A stretch of 64,000 bases of DNA from an uncultured Candidatus Puniceispirillum sp. Lineage in GTDB: Bacteria; Pseudomonadota; Alphaproteobacteria; Puniceispirillales; Puniceispirillaceae. Shown piece after piece: positions 41,342-55,567 of the stretch (positions within the stretch are counted from its first letter, which is position 1; each line of letters begins with the position of its first letter). The DNA lies in contig CAJJBY010000007.1 of assembly GCA_905182545.1 (NCBI GenBank), positions 274,407 through 338,406 on the forward strand, given 5' to 3'. The notes under the pieces were generated by a model. That model worked only from the letters and a program-made list of their open reading frames with translations, was not told where the DNA came from and did no database searches. The position numbers and the translations under genes were made by a program.

Positions 41342-42613
41342 ATGATGATTCGGCAATATTATAAAGATGCCGATGCAGGTTTTGACAGCACCATTGATGT
41401 TGGGGTGATTTTGACCATCCGTTGGGTGGCGATCATTGGCCAGGGCGCGGCGCTTTTATTCACCCATCTGTTGTTACAGCTTGATCTGCCATTATTGCCA
41501 GCGCTGTTTGTGATCAGCCTGTCGGTCGTGGTGAATCTGTGGCAAATCATGCAAAGCCCGCAAAGCCGTCAACGCCATCGCCATAATTCCTTTGCGCTTG
41601 GGTTTGATGTGGTGCAGCTAGCAGCGCTTCTTTATCTGACAGGCGGTTTGTTAAATCCGTTTTCGGTTATGATTCTGGCGCCGGTGGTGGTGTCGGCAGC
41701 CGTGTTGCGGCGCAAATCAACCTTGATGTTGATTGTTTTGGTTGCGGCCTCGGTCAGTTTTCTGGCTTTTTTCAATCATCCGCTTGAATGGCAAGTGACA
41801 GTTCAATTTCCGCCCTATTATCTTGCCGGCGTCTGGATGGCGTTGATTCTATCAAGCTGTTTTCTGGGTGGATATACATGGTGGGTTGCTTCAAATGCGC
41901 GCCGCTTATCGACCGCATTGACCGAAGCCAGATTGGCCATTGCCGAAGAACAGCAGGTGCGCGCGCTTGGCTCTTTGGCAACCGCAGCAGCGCATAAGCT
42001 TGGATCACCATTAAATACCATCACCGTGATTGGTCATGAGCTGGCGCGTGACATCTCGCCCGATGATCCGATCTATGACGATATCCAGCTTCTTCGTGCC
42101 GAAATCGAACGCTGCCGTGTGATTCTAAGCGAGCTTGATGTGGTTCAAGGTCGCCGCGCCATTGCCGACCGACCAGTGCCGGTAACGCTTCTTGTTGATG
42201 AAGTGATTTATCAGCGGCTTGGCAGCGACGCGATCAATTTTGTTGTCACAAATAGCGGCACAGATGATGTTGATATTCCTCTAGTGAAGCATCATCCTGA
42301 ATGGCTTCATGCGCTGGAAAATTTATTACAAAATGCTAAACAATTTGCAGTTCGTGAGGTCAATATCCATATAGACTGGGTAAGCGATGATATCCGCATC
42401 GAAATTCAGGATGATGGCCCGGGGTTTTCAGCTTCGATTCTGGCGCAGGCAGGCCAACCTTGGAATAGTAGCCGCAGCGGAACAAGTGGGCATCGTGGCC
42501 TTGGTCTGTTTATTGCGCGAAGCCTGCTCGAATCGATTGGTGGCTCGGTACAGGGTGGCTGCGCTGGCGGTGGTGGACTGGTTGAATTAAGAGTGCCACG
42601 TTCGGCATTATAA
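41342..42613 (+). CDS. regB: Redox sensor histidine kinase RegB/PrrB type, atypical H-box
   Basis: Membrane kinase that represses or activates respiration and energy genes according to the quinone pool. Six hydrophobic segments occupy residues ~20-185. GGLLNPFSVM near residue 100 matches the RegB ubiquinone-binding heptapeptide region (GGxxNPF). The phospho-acceptor His is in ATAAAHKLGSPLNTI (residue 218). RegB proteins normally have HELGTPL, so Lys replaces the acidic residue after His. The RegB redox cysteine is present in EIERCRVILSEL. Catalytic domain: NLLQNAKQF (N box), IQDDGPGFS and HRGLGLFIAR. 423 residues. Starts 37 bases after gyrB and is followed by regA. Confidence 0.9.
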   Translation: MMIRQYYKDADAGFDSTIDVGVILTIRWVAIIGQGAALLFTHLLLQLDLPLLPALFVISLSVVVNLWQIMQSPQSRQRHRHNSFALGFDVVQLAALLYLTGGLLNPFSVMILAPVVVSAAVLRRKSTLMLIVLVAASVSFLAFFNHPLEWQVTVQFPPYYLAGVWMALILSSCFLGGYTWWVASNARRLSTALTEARLAIAEEQQVRALGSLATAAAHKLGSPLNTITVIGHELARDISPDDPIYDDIQLLRAEIERCRVILSELDVVQGRRAIADRPVPVTLLVDEVIYQRLGSDAINFVVTNSGTDDVDIPLVKHHPEWLHALENLLQNAKQFAVREVNIHIDWVSDDIRIEIQDDGPGFSASILAQAGQPWNSSRSGTSGHRGLGLFIARSLLESIGGSVQGGCAGGGGLVELRVPRSAL

Positions 42614-42697
42614 AGGATGCGGCATTTGGTTGATTGCGGTGAGGGCTGAATCGACAAGGATTCTGCTGTTAGATTGGCATATATTGGTTAGGTGGGC

Positions 42698-43235
42698 ATG
42701 GCTGTGACGGACAAAACACTACTGATTCTTGACGATGATGCGCCGCTTCGTGGCCGGCTGCGAGCGCGCCATGGAAGTACGCGGATTTGATGTCATTGAT
42801 GCTGGCACCGTTCAAGAAGGTGTCGAGATGGTGCGCAAAACCCCACCCGCCTATGCCATTCTTGATATGAAGCTTGACGATGGAACTGGCCTAACTTTGG
42901 TTCAAGAATTGCGTAAAAAACGCGCTGATTGCCGAGTTGTGATGCTAACTGGCTTTGGCAATATCGCTACGGCGGTGGCAGCGGTAAAAGCTGGGGCGCT
43001 GGATTATCTGCCAAAACCGGCTGATCCTGATCAAATCACCGCAGCATTAATGCAATCAGGTGATGAAATGCCACCACCACCGCAGGATCCAATGAGTGCT
43101 GACCGGGTGCGCTGGGAGCATATTCAGCGCGTTTATGAACAATGCGGCCGCAATGTATCGGAAACTGCGCGCCGCTTAAGAATGCACCGCCGCACGTTGC
43201 AACGTATTTTGAGCAAGCACGCCCCGCGCGATTGA
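42698..43235 (+). CDS. regA: Response regulator RegA/PrrA type, one frameshift
   Basis: DNA-binding partner of RegB. The start is the ATG at 42698 behind GGTGGG: MAVTDKTLLILDDDAPLRGRL, containing the acidic pocket. One extra base near 42762 throws the frame. The second frame continues ERAMEVRGFDVIDAG, YAILDMKLDDGTGL (phospho-Asp), VVMLTGFGNIATAVAAVKAGALDYLPKPAD (conserved Thr and Lys). After a short proline linker the C-terminus is the Fis-type helix-turn-helix NVSETARRLRMHRRTLQRIL, the strongly conserved RegA DNA-binding motif. About 178 residues after repair. The adjacent regB supports the call. Confidence 0.92.
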
Positions 43236-43323
43236 CCTTATTGGCCTAGCGGATTAAACCTTCTCAATTGTGATCTTTCGGCAGTGATCGCGTCATAAAT
43301 GCGGGGCTTTGAGGGTTTTCGAC

Positions 43324-43527
43324 ATGAAAAAATCATATCACTTTTTAAGTGGTGTCGATGACGCCACCTTTTGTCAGCGTGTTTCTGATTTTCTTGCTGA
43401 AGGTTATATTTTATATGGTAATCCAGTCATGGTCATGGATAATGGCAATCGAATTGTGGGTCAGGCGGTGATTTTGCCGGATATGGTTCAAGACCATCAA
43501 GCTTTGAAACAGGATCAATCATCGTGA
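43324..43527 (+). CDS. DUF1737 small protein
   Basis: Small protein of 67 residues (MKKSYHFLSGVDDATFCQRV...). The SGxDxxxFCxRVxxxLxxGxxLYGxP pattern (VSDFLAEGYILYGNPVM) is that of DUF1737, a short domain often found fused to or beside other enzymes. The function is unknown. The ATG at 43324 was preferred to an upstream in-frame ATG at 43309. Its stop overlaps the GTG start of metZ by two bases, so the two are probably co-translated. A link to sulfur-amino-acid metabolism is only contextual. Confidence 0.75.
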   Translation: MKKSYHFLSGVDDATFCQRVSDFLAEGYILYGNPVMVMDNGNRIVGQAVILPDMVQDHQALKQDQSS

Positions 43528-44709
43528 CTGATAAGGGCTATCAAATTGCCACAAAACTGGTTCGTGGTGGCCAGCAGTCGCTCTGAAAATCGGGAAACCT
43601 CAGAAGCGCTTTATATGACTTCGGGCTTTGTCTATGATTCGGCCGAACAGGCGGCAGCGGCGTTTCGCGATGAAATTGATACATTTGTCTATTCACGCTA
43701 TGGCAACCCCACGGTCAAAATGTTTGAACAGCGTTTGGCGCTTCTTGAAGGGGCCGAGGCTTGCCGCGCGACCGGAACCGGCATGGCGGCGGTATTCGGT
43801 GCCTTGGCATGCCAGCTTAAAAGCGGTGACCGTGTCGTGGCTAGTCGTGCGCTTTTTGGTGCTTGCCATGCAATTTTGACAAAAATTCTGCCAAAATGGG
43901 GGTGGAGACTGAGCTGATTGACGGCACTGACCTTGCTGCATGGAAAGCCGCCTTGAAAACGCCTGTAAAGCTGGTATTTTTGGAAAGCCCGTCAAATCCA
44001 GTTCTTGAACTTGTTGATATTGCTGCGGTTTGTGATCTTGCCCATGATGCTGGCGCGCTTGTTTTGGTCGACAATGTTTTTGCTTCGCCGCTTTATCAAA
44101 GGCCATTAGAATTGGGGGCTGATATCGTTATTTATTCAACCACCAAACATATTGACGGTCAGGGTCGGTTGCTTGGTGGTGCGGTTCTTGGCAAGGCCAG
44201 CTTTGTTGAAGATGTGTTTTTACCTTTCTACCGCCAAACGGGGGCTGCGATCAGCGCCTTTAATGCTTGGGTAATGATGAAATCACTTGAAACATTGCCG
44301 CTTCGGGTTGCTGCGCAAACCGAAAATGCGAGGCATGTGGCGGCGTTTCTGCATGATCATCCAAAGGTTAAATCAATCAGCTATCCAGGCCATGAAAGCC
44401 ATCCGCAACATGATCTTGCAAAACGGCAAATGAGTGGTTTTGGCAATATGCTTGCATTCGAAATTAATGGGGATCAGGCGGCGGCCTTCCGCTTTTTTGA
44501 ATGCGCTTGCGCTGATCGACATCTCGAATAATCTTGGCGATTCAAAATCGCTTGCCTGTCATCCTTTCACCACAACGCATGCCAATCTAAGCGATGCCGA
44601 CAGGGTCAGCCTAAACATCACACCATCGCATTTAAGGCTTTCGGTTGGTTTAGAGGATAAAATCGACTTGATTGCCGATCTTGATTCGGCCTTGGCGGCG
44701 ATGGGGTAA
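43524..44709 (+). CDS. metZ: O-succinylhomoserine sulfhydrylase MetZ, three frameshifts
   Basis: PLP enzyme of the Cys/Met-metabolism family that makes homocysteine directly from O-succinylhomoserine and sulfide. Starts at the GTG at 43524 (MTDKGYQIATKLVRGGQ). The frame breaks near 43575, then reads SENRETSEALYMTSGFVYDS and YSRYGNPTVKMFEQRLALLEGAEACRATGTGMAA. It breaks again at the AAAA run at 43893-43896, continuing with LVFLESPSNPVLELVD and YSTTKHIDGQGRLLGG (PLP lysine). The last break is in the T run at 44493-44498, continuing ALALIDISNNLGDSKSLACHPFTTTHANLS to the stop at 44707-44709. All pieces align as one ~395-residue MetZ; the GQGR insertion favours MetZ over MetB or MetC. Homopolymer indels point to sequencing error. 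Confidence 0.92.
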
Positions 44710-45079
44710 AATGGATCATGGCAGCCGCGCCTATAATTAGAAAACTGATTATGCGGCGGTGCTGGAGCCGCCAGTTGCGGTTTAGCAAAAAGCGCATGCC
44801 GCCTGTGTCGAGCGTAAATTTGATCGTGCCTTTATGACGTCACTTTCATTTGAGAATGATCGGGCAACAGCGGTCTTTAGTTGTCGCGGTGCCAATCTGT
44901 AACCTGTCACCTGTCTTCTAGCTATTTTTTTCATATGACCATGTTGTCTCTGCCTTGTGACGGTGAAGCTGGCTGCTTATATTGATATCGGCAGTCCAAT
45001 GACTGTGACTAGCCAAAGCTTGGTTTCTCATCCAAGCTGATCCGGCCTTGTTGCCATTGAAAATTGAAGGATAAAATTG
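44710..45079 (+). other. 370 bases without a recognisable gene
   Basis: Between metZ and the truncated malonyl-CoA decarboxylase gene. All frames are broken within short distances and nothing resembles a protein. AGCTTGG (45017-45023) pairs with CCAAGCT (45032-45038), a 7-bp hairpin with an eight-base loop 42 bases before the next start, possibly part of a leader. A GGCGG/CCGCC repeat lies near 44753-44770. With the local indel rate, a degraded or misread small gene cannot be excluded. Confidence 0.4.
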
Positions 45080-45285
45080 GTGAACTTTTTTGCTGATATA
45101 CTGTCCAGTTTGTTTGATCGCAAGCTTGGTCTTGCTAACCGTGTTGAAGATGATAACAAGCCAATTGACGATTTGTGTCAGGCATTATTATCAAGTCGCG
45201 GCGATGTGTCGGGCATGTCGCTTGCGCAATTGATTCTTGACCGCTATGCCGATCTTGATGATGACAACAAGCTGGCTTCTTTTTT
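45080..45285 (+). CDS. Malonyl-CoA decarboxylase, N-terminal fragment cut at the junction
   Basis: Starts at a GTG at 45080, nine bases after a GAAGGA ribosome-binding site (a TTG one codon earlier is possible). The 68 residues before the junction include [24 protein letters not shown] and [16 protein letters not shown]. The last segment matches the malonyl-CoA decarboxylase N-terminal helical domain, where 'ILDRYAxLDxxxRLAFF' is typical. That enzyme turns malonyl-CoA into acetyl-CoA and CO2. At the poly-T run 45280-45285 the sequence changes to flavobacterial rpoB, so the rest of this ~400-residue protein is missing. A short in-frame extension past the junction to 45322 is an artefact. Confidence 0.6.

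Positions 45286-45286
<1 letters not shown>
45280..45286. other. Chimeric junction: alphaproteobacterial DNA joined to Bacteroidetes DNA
   Basis: Left of this T run the sequence is mid-GC and reads the beginning of an alphaproteobacterial malonyl-CoA decarboxylase. Right of it, starting at the ATG at 45286, it is strongly AT-rich and reads [18 protein letters not shown], the middle of RpoB. Two unrelated genes are each cut in mid-domain at the same point, and codon use changes at once. No mobile-element ends are present. This is best explained by an assembly or cloning chimera. Confidence 0.93.
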
Positions 45287-46791
<1,505 letters not shown>

Positions 46792-46812
46792 ATAAAATAT
46801 TTTATCAAATAG

Positions 46813-51128
<4,316 letters not shown>

Positions 51129-51140
51129 TTATAATTTTTC

Positions 51141-51458
51141 ATGAGTAAAAACGATAATAAACCCAAGTCTAATATAAACATTGAAATTGATGAAAAAATA
51201 GCTGAAGGAACATATTCTAATCTAGCTATTATTAACCATTCCGTTTCAGAGTTTGTATTAGATTTTATATGTATTATGCCTGGTACCCCTAAAAACAAGG
51301 TTAAATCAAGAATTATTATTACCCCTCAGCATGCTAAACGTTTAGCAAAGGCTTTAAATGATAATATTGTTAGATTTGAAAAGAAACACGGTGAAATTAA
51401 AGAAAATCAACAGCCACCAAATGTCCAGCTTAATTTTGGACAAACAGGTGAAGCGTAG
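51141..51458 (+). CDS. DUF3467 protein
   Basis: 105-residue protein of DUF3467, a conserved small family found in Bacteroidetes immediately after rpoC. The recognisable core is TYSNLAIINHSVSEFVLDFICIMPG followed by SRIIITPQHAKRLAKALNDNI (a phage-related-looking but chromosomal family). The C-terminus is Gln/Pro-rich. The function is unknown; co-transcription with rpoB-rpoC suggests a link to transcription, which is inference. It begins 12 bases after the rpoC stop and converges on prfC three bases later. Confidence 0.85.
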   Translation: MSKNDNKPKSNINIEIDEKIAEGTYSNLAIINHSVSEFVLDFICIMPGTPKNKVKSRIIITPQHAKRLAKALNDNIVRFEKKHGEIKENQQPPNVQLNFGQTGEA

Positions 51459-51461
51459 GTT

Positions 51462-53021
51462 TTAAAACTCTGATGAGTTGTGAAATTGTATACCTGGGTA
51501 TTTTTCAATAGTCATATTTAATGAAAATACAGAGTCAGCTAAGAATACTAAATTACCATTCTTGTCTTTAGCTAAGTATCTCTGTTTTATTCTTTTAAAC
51601 TCTATAAATTCGTCTCCTTTTTTGTTTTTACACTCTATCCAGCAAGCTTTAAATACATTTAGGTTTTCGTAACTACATTTAGCTCCATATTCATGTTCTA
51701 ACCTATATTGAATAACTTCGTATTGTAGTGCACCTACAGTTCCAATGACTTTTCTCCCGTTTAGATCTAGTGTAAATAGTTGTGCAACTCCCTCATCCAT
51801 CAACTGATTAATTCCTTTTGATAGTTGTTTACTTTTCATTGGGTCAGCATTGTTTATATACCTGAAATGTTCAGGTGAAAAACTTGGTATTCCTTCATAA
51901 ACTAAATTTTCTCCTGAAGTTAATGTGTCTCCTATTTTAAAATTTCCTGTATCATGAAGCCCTACTATATCTCCTGGGTAGGAAATGTCAACAATTTCTT
52001 TCTTATCTGCAAAAAATGCATTTGGACTAGAGAATTTTAATTTTTTTGACAATCTCACGTGTAAGTATGGAGTATTCCTTTTAAATTCACCAGAAACAAT
52101 CTTTATAAATGCTAATCGATCTCTATGCTTTGGATCCATATTAGCATGAATTTTAAACACAAAACCTGTAAATTTATCTTCATCAGGTTTTACAATTCTA
52201 ATTGAACTTTCCTTTGGCTGTGGAGTAGGAGCTATGTCAATAAAACAGCGTAATAAATCTTCTACTCCAAAATTATTTAATGCTGAACCAAAAAATACGG
52301 GTTGAATATTGCTCTTTAAATATTCATTTTTATCAAATTTTGGATATACCATTTCTAGTAATTCTACATCTTCTATAAATTGATTATTTAAATCTGTACT
52401 TATATTATTTTTTACTTCATTTTTATCTACGAACTTTATTTCATTTCCTTTGAGAAGAGAAACCTTATCATCAAAAATGTTATATATCCCAGAAAAATCA
52501 TACCCCATTCCGATAGGAAAACTTAAAGGACACACTTTTAATTTTAATTTTAATTCAATTTCATCTAAAAGATCAAAAGCATCTTTTCCTTCTCTATCTA
52601 ATTTATTAATAAACACTATAATAGGAATTTGTCTCATTCTACAAACTTCAACAAGTTTTTCGGTTTGTTCCTCAACTCCTTTTGCAACATCAATAACCAC
52701 GATTACACTATCAACAGCAGTTAGTGTTCTATATGTATCTTCAGCAAAATCTTTGTGTCCTGGTGTATCTAAAATATTTATTTTTATTCCTTGATATTCA
52801 AATGCTAATACAGATGTTGCGACAGAAATTCCTCTCTGTCTTTCTATTTCCATAAAATCACTAGTAGCTCCTTTTTTTATTTTATTACTTTTTACTGCTC
52901 CAGCCTCTTGAATAGCACCACCATATAATAATAATTTTTCAGTAAGAGTTGTTTTACCAGCATCAGGATGAGAAATTATCCCAAAAGTTCTTCTTCTTTT
53001 AATTTCTTCATTAAAATTCAT
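51462..53021 (-). CDS. prfC: Peptide chain release factor 3
   Basis: Translational GTPase that recycles RF1/RF2 from the ribosome. 519 residues. G1 is FGIISHPDAGKTTLTEKLLL (the SHPDAGKTT form is specific to RF3), G3 is LDTPGHKDFAEDTYRTL and G4 FINKLDREG. Further RF3 blocks are GMGYDFSGIYN, GFVFKIHANMDPKHRDRLAFI and VGALQYEVIQYRLEHEYG. No frameshift. Minus strand, convergent with DUF3467 and divergent from idi. Confidence 0.96.
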   Translation of the reverse strand: MNFNEEIKRRRTFGIISHPDAGKTTLTEKLLLYGGAIQEAGAVKSNKIKKGATSDFMEIERQRGISVATSVLAFEYQGIKINILDTPGHKDFAEDTYRTLTAVDSVIVVIDVAKGVEEQTEKLVEVCRMRQIPIIVFINKLDREGKDAFDLLDEIELKLKLKVCPLSFPIGMGYDFSGIYNIFDDKVSLLKGNEIKFVDKNEVKNNISTDLNNQFIEDVELLEMVYPKFDKNEYLKSNIQPVFFGSALNNFGVEDLLRCFIDIAPTPQPKESSIRIVKPDEDKFTGFVFKIHANMDPKHRDRLAFIKIVSGEFKRNTPYLHVRLSKKLKFSSPNAFFADKKEIVDISYPGDIVGLHDTGNFKIGDTLTSGENLVYEGIPSFSPEHFRYINNADPMKSKQLSKGINQLMDEGVAQLFTLDLNGRKVIGTVGALQYEVIQYRLEHEYGAKCSYENLNVFKACWIECKNKKGDEFIEFKRIKQRYLAKDKNGNLVFLADSVFSLNMTIEKYPGIQFHNSSEF

Positions 53022-53132
53022 TGAGATATTTTTTGCTAATATAAGCTTTATGGCATGATCATTTTATCAAAAAAAAAGCTTTTTTTTTTATTTACAACAC
53101 TTATTAAATAATTGTTATTATTTTAGCACTTT
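53022..53132. promoter_or_regulatory. Divergent prfC/idi spacer with an A-run/T-run palindrome
   Basis: 111 very AT-rich bases. A9-GC-T10 at 53069-53089 is a near-perfect palindrome that could act as a hairpin or simply as an upstream curved element. I do not recognise a clear Bacteroidetes promoter (TTTG near -33, TAnnTTTG near -7) for either gene. Confidence 0.3.
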
Positions 53133-53651
53133 ATGATAGAAGATAAAGTAATATTAGTTGATAACAATGATAATCAGATTGGTTTGATGCCTAAGTTAGA
53201 GGCTCATGAAAAAGGAGTCCTGCATCGTGCGTTTTCTGTGTTTATTTTTAATAACGATGGGGAATTAATGTTGCAAAGAAGAGCACTAACTAAGTACCAT
53301 TCACCTGGTTTATGGACAAATACATGTTGTAGTCATCAAAGAGATGGTGAAACTAATATTATTTCAGGTAAAAGAAGATTAAATGAAGAAATGGGGTTTG
53401 ATACTGAATTATTTGAAAAAACCTCTTTTATTTATAAAGCTAAGTTTGATAATGGATTAACTGAACATGAGTTTGATCATGTTTTAGTTGGAAGCTATAA
53501 TCATTCTCCAATGATTAATTCAACCGAGGTTGATAGTTGGAAATGGATGAGTATGGAGAATATTAAAAAGGACATTAAAGACCATCCTGATAACTATACA
53601 GCTTGGTTTAAAATAATTTTTGAAAAATATTATAAATATATAAGTCAATAG
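53133..53651 (+). CDS. idi: Isopentenyl-diphosphate delta-isomerase (type I)
   Basis: Nudix-fold isomerase interconverting isopentenyl and dimethylallyl diphosphate. 172 residues. KLEAHEKGVLHRAFSVFIFN, LMLQRRALTKYHSPGLWTNT with the catalytic Cys in NTCCSHQRDGE, and the metal-binding and nudix-like RRLNEEMGFD; the second catalytic Glu region is LTEHEFDHVLVG. Ends with WFKIIFEKYYKYI. The ATG at 53133 leads directly into the queD-like gene two bases after the stop. Confidence 0.95.
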   Translation: MIEDKVILVDNNDNQIGLMPKLEAHEKGVLHRAFSVFIFNNDGELMLQRRALTKYHSPGLWTNTCCSHQRDGETNIISGKRRLNEEMGFDTELFEKTSFIYKAKFDNGLTEHEFDHVLVGSYNHSPMINSTEVDSWKWMSMENIKKDIKDHPDNYTAWFKIIFEKYYKYISQ

Positions 53652-53652
53652 T

Positions 53653-54064
53653 ATGAAAGTTAAAGTTTCTAGAAAAGCACATTTTAATTCAGCCCACAGA
53701 TTATATAATAGTAATTGGAGTGATGAAAAAAACAATGATATATTTGGTAAATGCAATAATCAAAACTATCACGGCCATAATTATGATTTAATTGTCAGTG
53801 TTACTGGCTTAATTGATCCTGAAACTGGCTATGTGATGGATGTTTCTATATTAAAGAATATAATTAAGGACCATGTTGAATCTGTACTAGATCACAAGAA
53901 TTTGAATCTGGATGTACCCTACTTCAAAGATATTATTCCATCTGCTGAAAATATCTCTATTTTTATATATGATATTATCAAAACTCATATAAAAAATGAT
54001 TTAGAGCTTAGAGGTAGTTTTATATGAAACTCCTAGAAATTTTGTAACCTACAATGGAAATTAA
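53653..54064 (+). CDS. queD: 6-pyruvoyl-tetrahydropterin synthase/QueD family protein, one frameshift
   Basis: Small T-fold enzyme, either 6-carboxytetrahydropterin synthase (queuosine) or a pterin synthase. SRKAHFNSAHRLYNSNWSDE supplies the first zinc histidine, FGKCNNQNYHGHNYDLIV the HGH zinc ligands and a catalytic Cys, and DHKNLNLDVPYF and PSAENISIFIYD the conserved C-terminal blocks including Glu. The frame closes early at 54025-54027. Deleting one G at 54013-54014 gives RVVLYETPRNFVTYNGN and a stop at 54062-54064, the expected family ending. The stop overlaps the next ATG. Confidence 0.9.
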
Positions 54065-54549
54065 TGGAAAACAAGTTTGAAAATATTGAGAAAAAAATTA
54101 AAGAACTAGGGTTCCATATTAATTCAAAAGATTTCAATCGTCCTTGGGGTGGTTTCTTAGTTATTGATGAAACTCAATCGAATAAGTTTATTGAGTATTT
54201 TTTCGAAAACTTAGATATGAACTTAATTACTAAAGGTTTAAAGCTAAGTCCTAAAATACTAATTGTTAAACCATTGTCAAGATTATCATGGCAATACCAC
54301 TTTAGAAGATCAGAAATTTGGAAAGTATTTGAAGGAGAAGTAGCAGTCGTAAGATCCGATAACGATAATGAGCAGCCCAAAAAGATATTTTCAAAAGGAA
54401 ATTTGATAACATTAAAGCAAGGAGAAAGACACAGGTTAATAGGTTTAAATGACTTTGGAGTTATAGCAGAAATATGGCAACATACAGATGTAAATAACCC
54501 TTCTGATGAAAATGATATAGTCAGGATTCAAGATGATTATGGTAGATAA
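54064..54549 (+). CDS. Cupin-type phosphomannose isomerase-like protein
   Basis: 161-residue cupin. RPWGGFLVIDE and PLSRLSWQYHFRRSEIWKVFEGEVAV resemble the type II mannose-6-phosphate isomerase cupin (PRPWG... LSLQxHxxRxExWxVxxG), and GERHRLIGLNDFGVIAEIWQHTD is the second cupin motif. Gln/His/Glu metal-ligand positions are visible. The substrate is unknown. The idi, queD-like, cupin order occurs in marine flavobacteria as far as I recall. It starts at the ATG at 54064, overlapping the preceding stop. Confidence 0.8.
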   Translation: MENKFENIEKKIKELGFHINSKDFNRPWGGFLVIDETQSNKFIEYFFENLDMNLITKGLKLSPKILIVKPLSRLSWQYHFRRSEIWKVFEGEVAVVRSDNDNEQPKKIFSKGNLITLKQGERHRLIGLNDFGVIAEIWQHTDVNNPSDENDIVRIQDDYGR

Positions 54550-54619
54550 AGATATTTTATAGATAACCTTTAGTTTATTTATATTCTTAGCCTTATTTTT
54601 ACAAAAGAAAAACAAACAA

Positions 54620-54886
54620 ATGGCAAATATTAGAAATTTAAAAAAAGATATTAATTACGTTTTAGGAGATATAATTGAGGCTGTATACAGTTGGGAATAT
54701 CTTAATTTAGATAAAGACACCAAAAAAAGTGAAAAAATCATTGACGAGGCTATAAAGGTTTTTGATGATTTAATTCTTGAGGTTAACCAAAAAGATGTAG
54801 AGAATAAAAAAGCACATTTTAAAAATATTAATGCTAAACTTGAAAAAAATGGTAGAGCATTAATAGAAAAAATTAATAAGCTTTAG
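54620..54886 (+). CDS. Conserved small helical protein, function unknown
   Basis: 88 residues, highly charged and predicted all-helical: NLKKDINYVLGDIIEAVYSW followed by KSEKIIDEAIKVFDDLILEV and a Lys-rich tail. I recognise the pattern as a conserved flavobacterial hypothetical protein but not its role. It begins 70 bases after the cupin gene, with AAAAGAAAAAC before the ATG. Converges on the DUF4369 lipoprotein gene, with four bases between. Confidence 0.7.
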   Translation: MANIRNLKKDINYVLGDIIEAVYSWEYLNLDKDTKKSEKIIDEAIKVFDDLILEVNQKDVENKKAHFKNINAKLEKNGRALIEKINKL

Positions 54887-54890
54887 AACT

Positions 54891-55565
54891 TTAATTTTCT
54901 ACTTCTATTATTTCTTCCAATAAAACTCCATATTTAGAGTCTTTTATATTTTCACTAAGTGAATTATAGATCGTGTCTAAGAATTTTTGATCAGCATCGT
55001 TTAAAAATTTTCCTGCGACATAAGGTGATATTTCACTGTCACTATTATTAATCGAAAAATTTATTATAAAATACATTTCTCTTTTTTTGAGATTAATTAA
55101 TTCTCCATTAATAATATTTAATTTTTCTTGACTTCCAGAAAATTCTATTTGATTTTTTATAAGGTTTAAATTTTCTTCATTAAACCTATTTAGCATTGCT
55201 TTAAAATCATCAAGTTTTTCTTGTTGCTCTGATCCTTCAAAATTAGATTCATAACTAAATCTTTTTAGATTTGTTTTGAAATTTGTAATTCCTTTATCTG
55301 CGAAAAACTCAATCTCATCATTGTGAATCCCAGATTGAGTTAATTTAATTTTTAACACTTCAGGTTCATTCAAATAGCTACCTAAAGTAAACTTTGAAGT
55401 TCCATTTAAGTTAATGGAGTCTAAAGTCACTTCTGCACCTTTTATCGACTTAGTAAGTATAACGGCCCCTTTTTTTAGACCCTTAATATCTCCATTTAGT
55501 TGAAAATTATTATTTGGAGAACATGAACTTATTGTAATAATAAATAATAATAAATATTTTTTCAT
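54891..55565 (-). CDS. DUF4369-type lipoprotein
   Basis: 224-residue lipoprotein: MKKYLLLFIITISSCSPNN gives a lipobox ISSC with the modified Cys at position 15. FQLNGDIKGLKKGAVILTKS and the following beta-strand-rich segment match the DUF4369 domain found at the N-terminus of Bacteroidetes thiol-disulfide (TlpA/AhpC-type) lipoproteins. No thioredoxin domain follows here, so it is a stand-alone DUF4369 protein. The C-terminal half is helical and charged. The start is three bases from the stop of the DUF5916 gene, so they are likely co-transcribed. Confidence 0.8.
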   Translation of the reverse strand: MKKYLLLFIITISSCSPNNNFQLNGDIKGLKKGAVILTKSIKGAEVTLDSINLNGTSKFTLGSYLNEPEVLKIKLTQSGIHNDEIEFFADKGITNFKTNLKRFSYESNFEGSEQQEKLDDFKAMLNRFNEENLNLIKNQIEFSGSQEKLNIINGELINLKKREMYFIINFSINNSDSEISPYVAGKFLNDADQKFLDTIYNSLSENIKDSKYGVLLEEIIEVEN

Positions 55566-55567
55566 AA

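Noticed and set aside
43236..43323. SAM-II riboswitch ahead of the DUF1737-metZ pair
   Set aside because: metZ in alphaproteobacteria often has one, but I cannot find the conserved core (AAAGC, GTTAAA and the pseudoknot strand) in the right order.
53069..53089. Intrinsic terminator in the prfC/idi spacer
   Set aside because: The A-run/T-run palindrome lies between two divergent starts, where a terminator would serve neither gene, and the stem has almost no GC.
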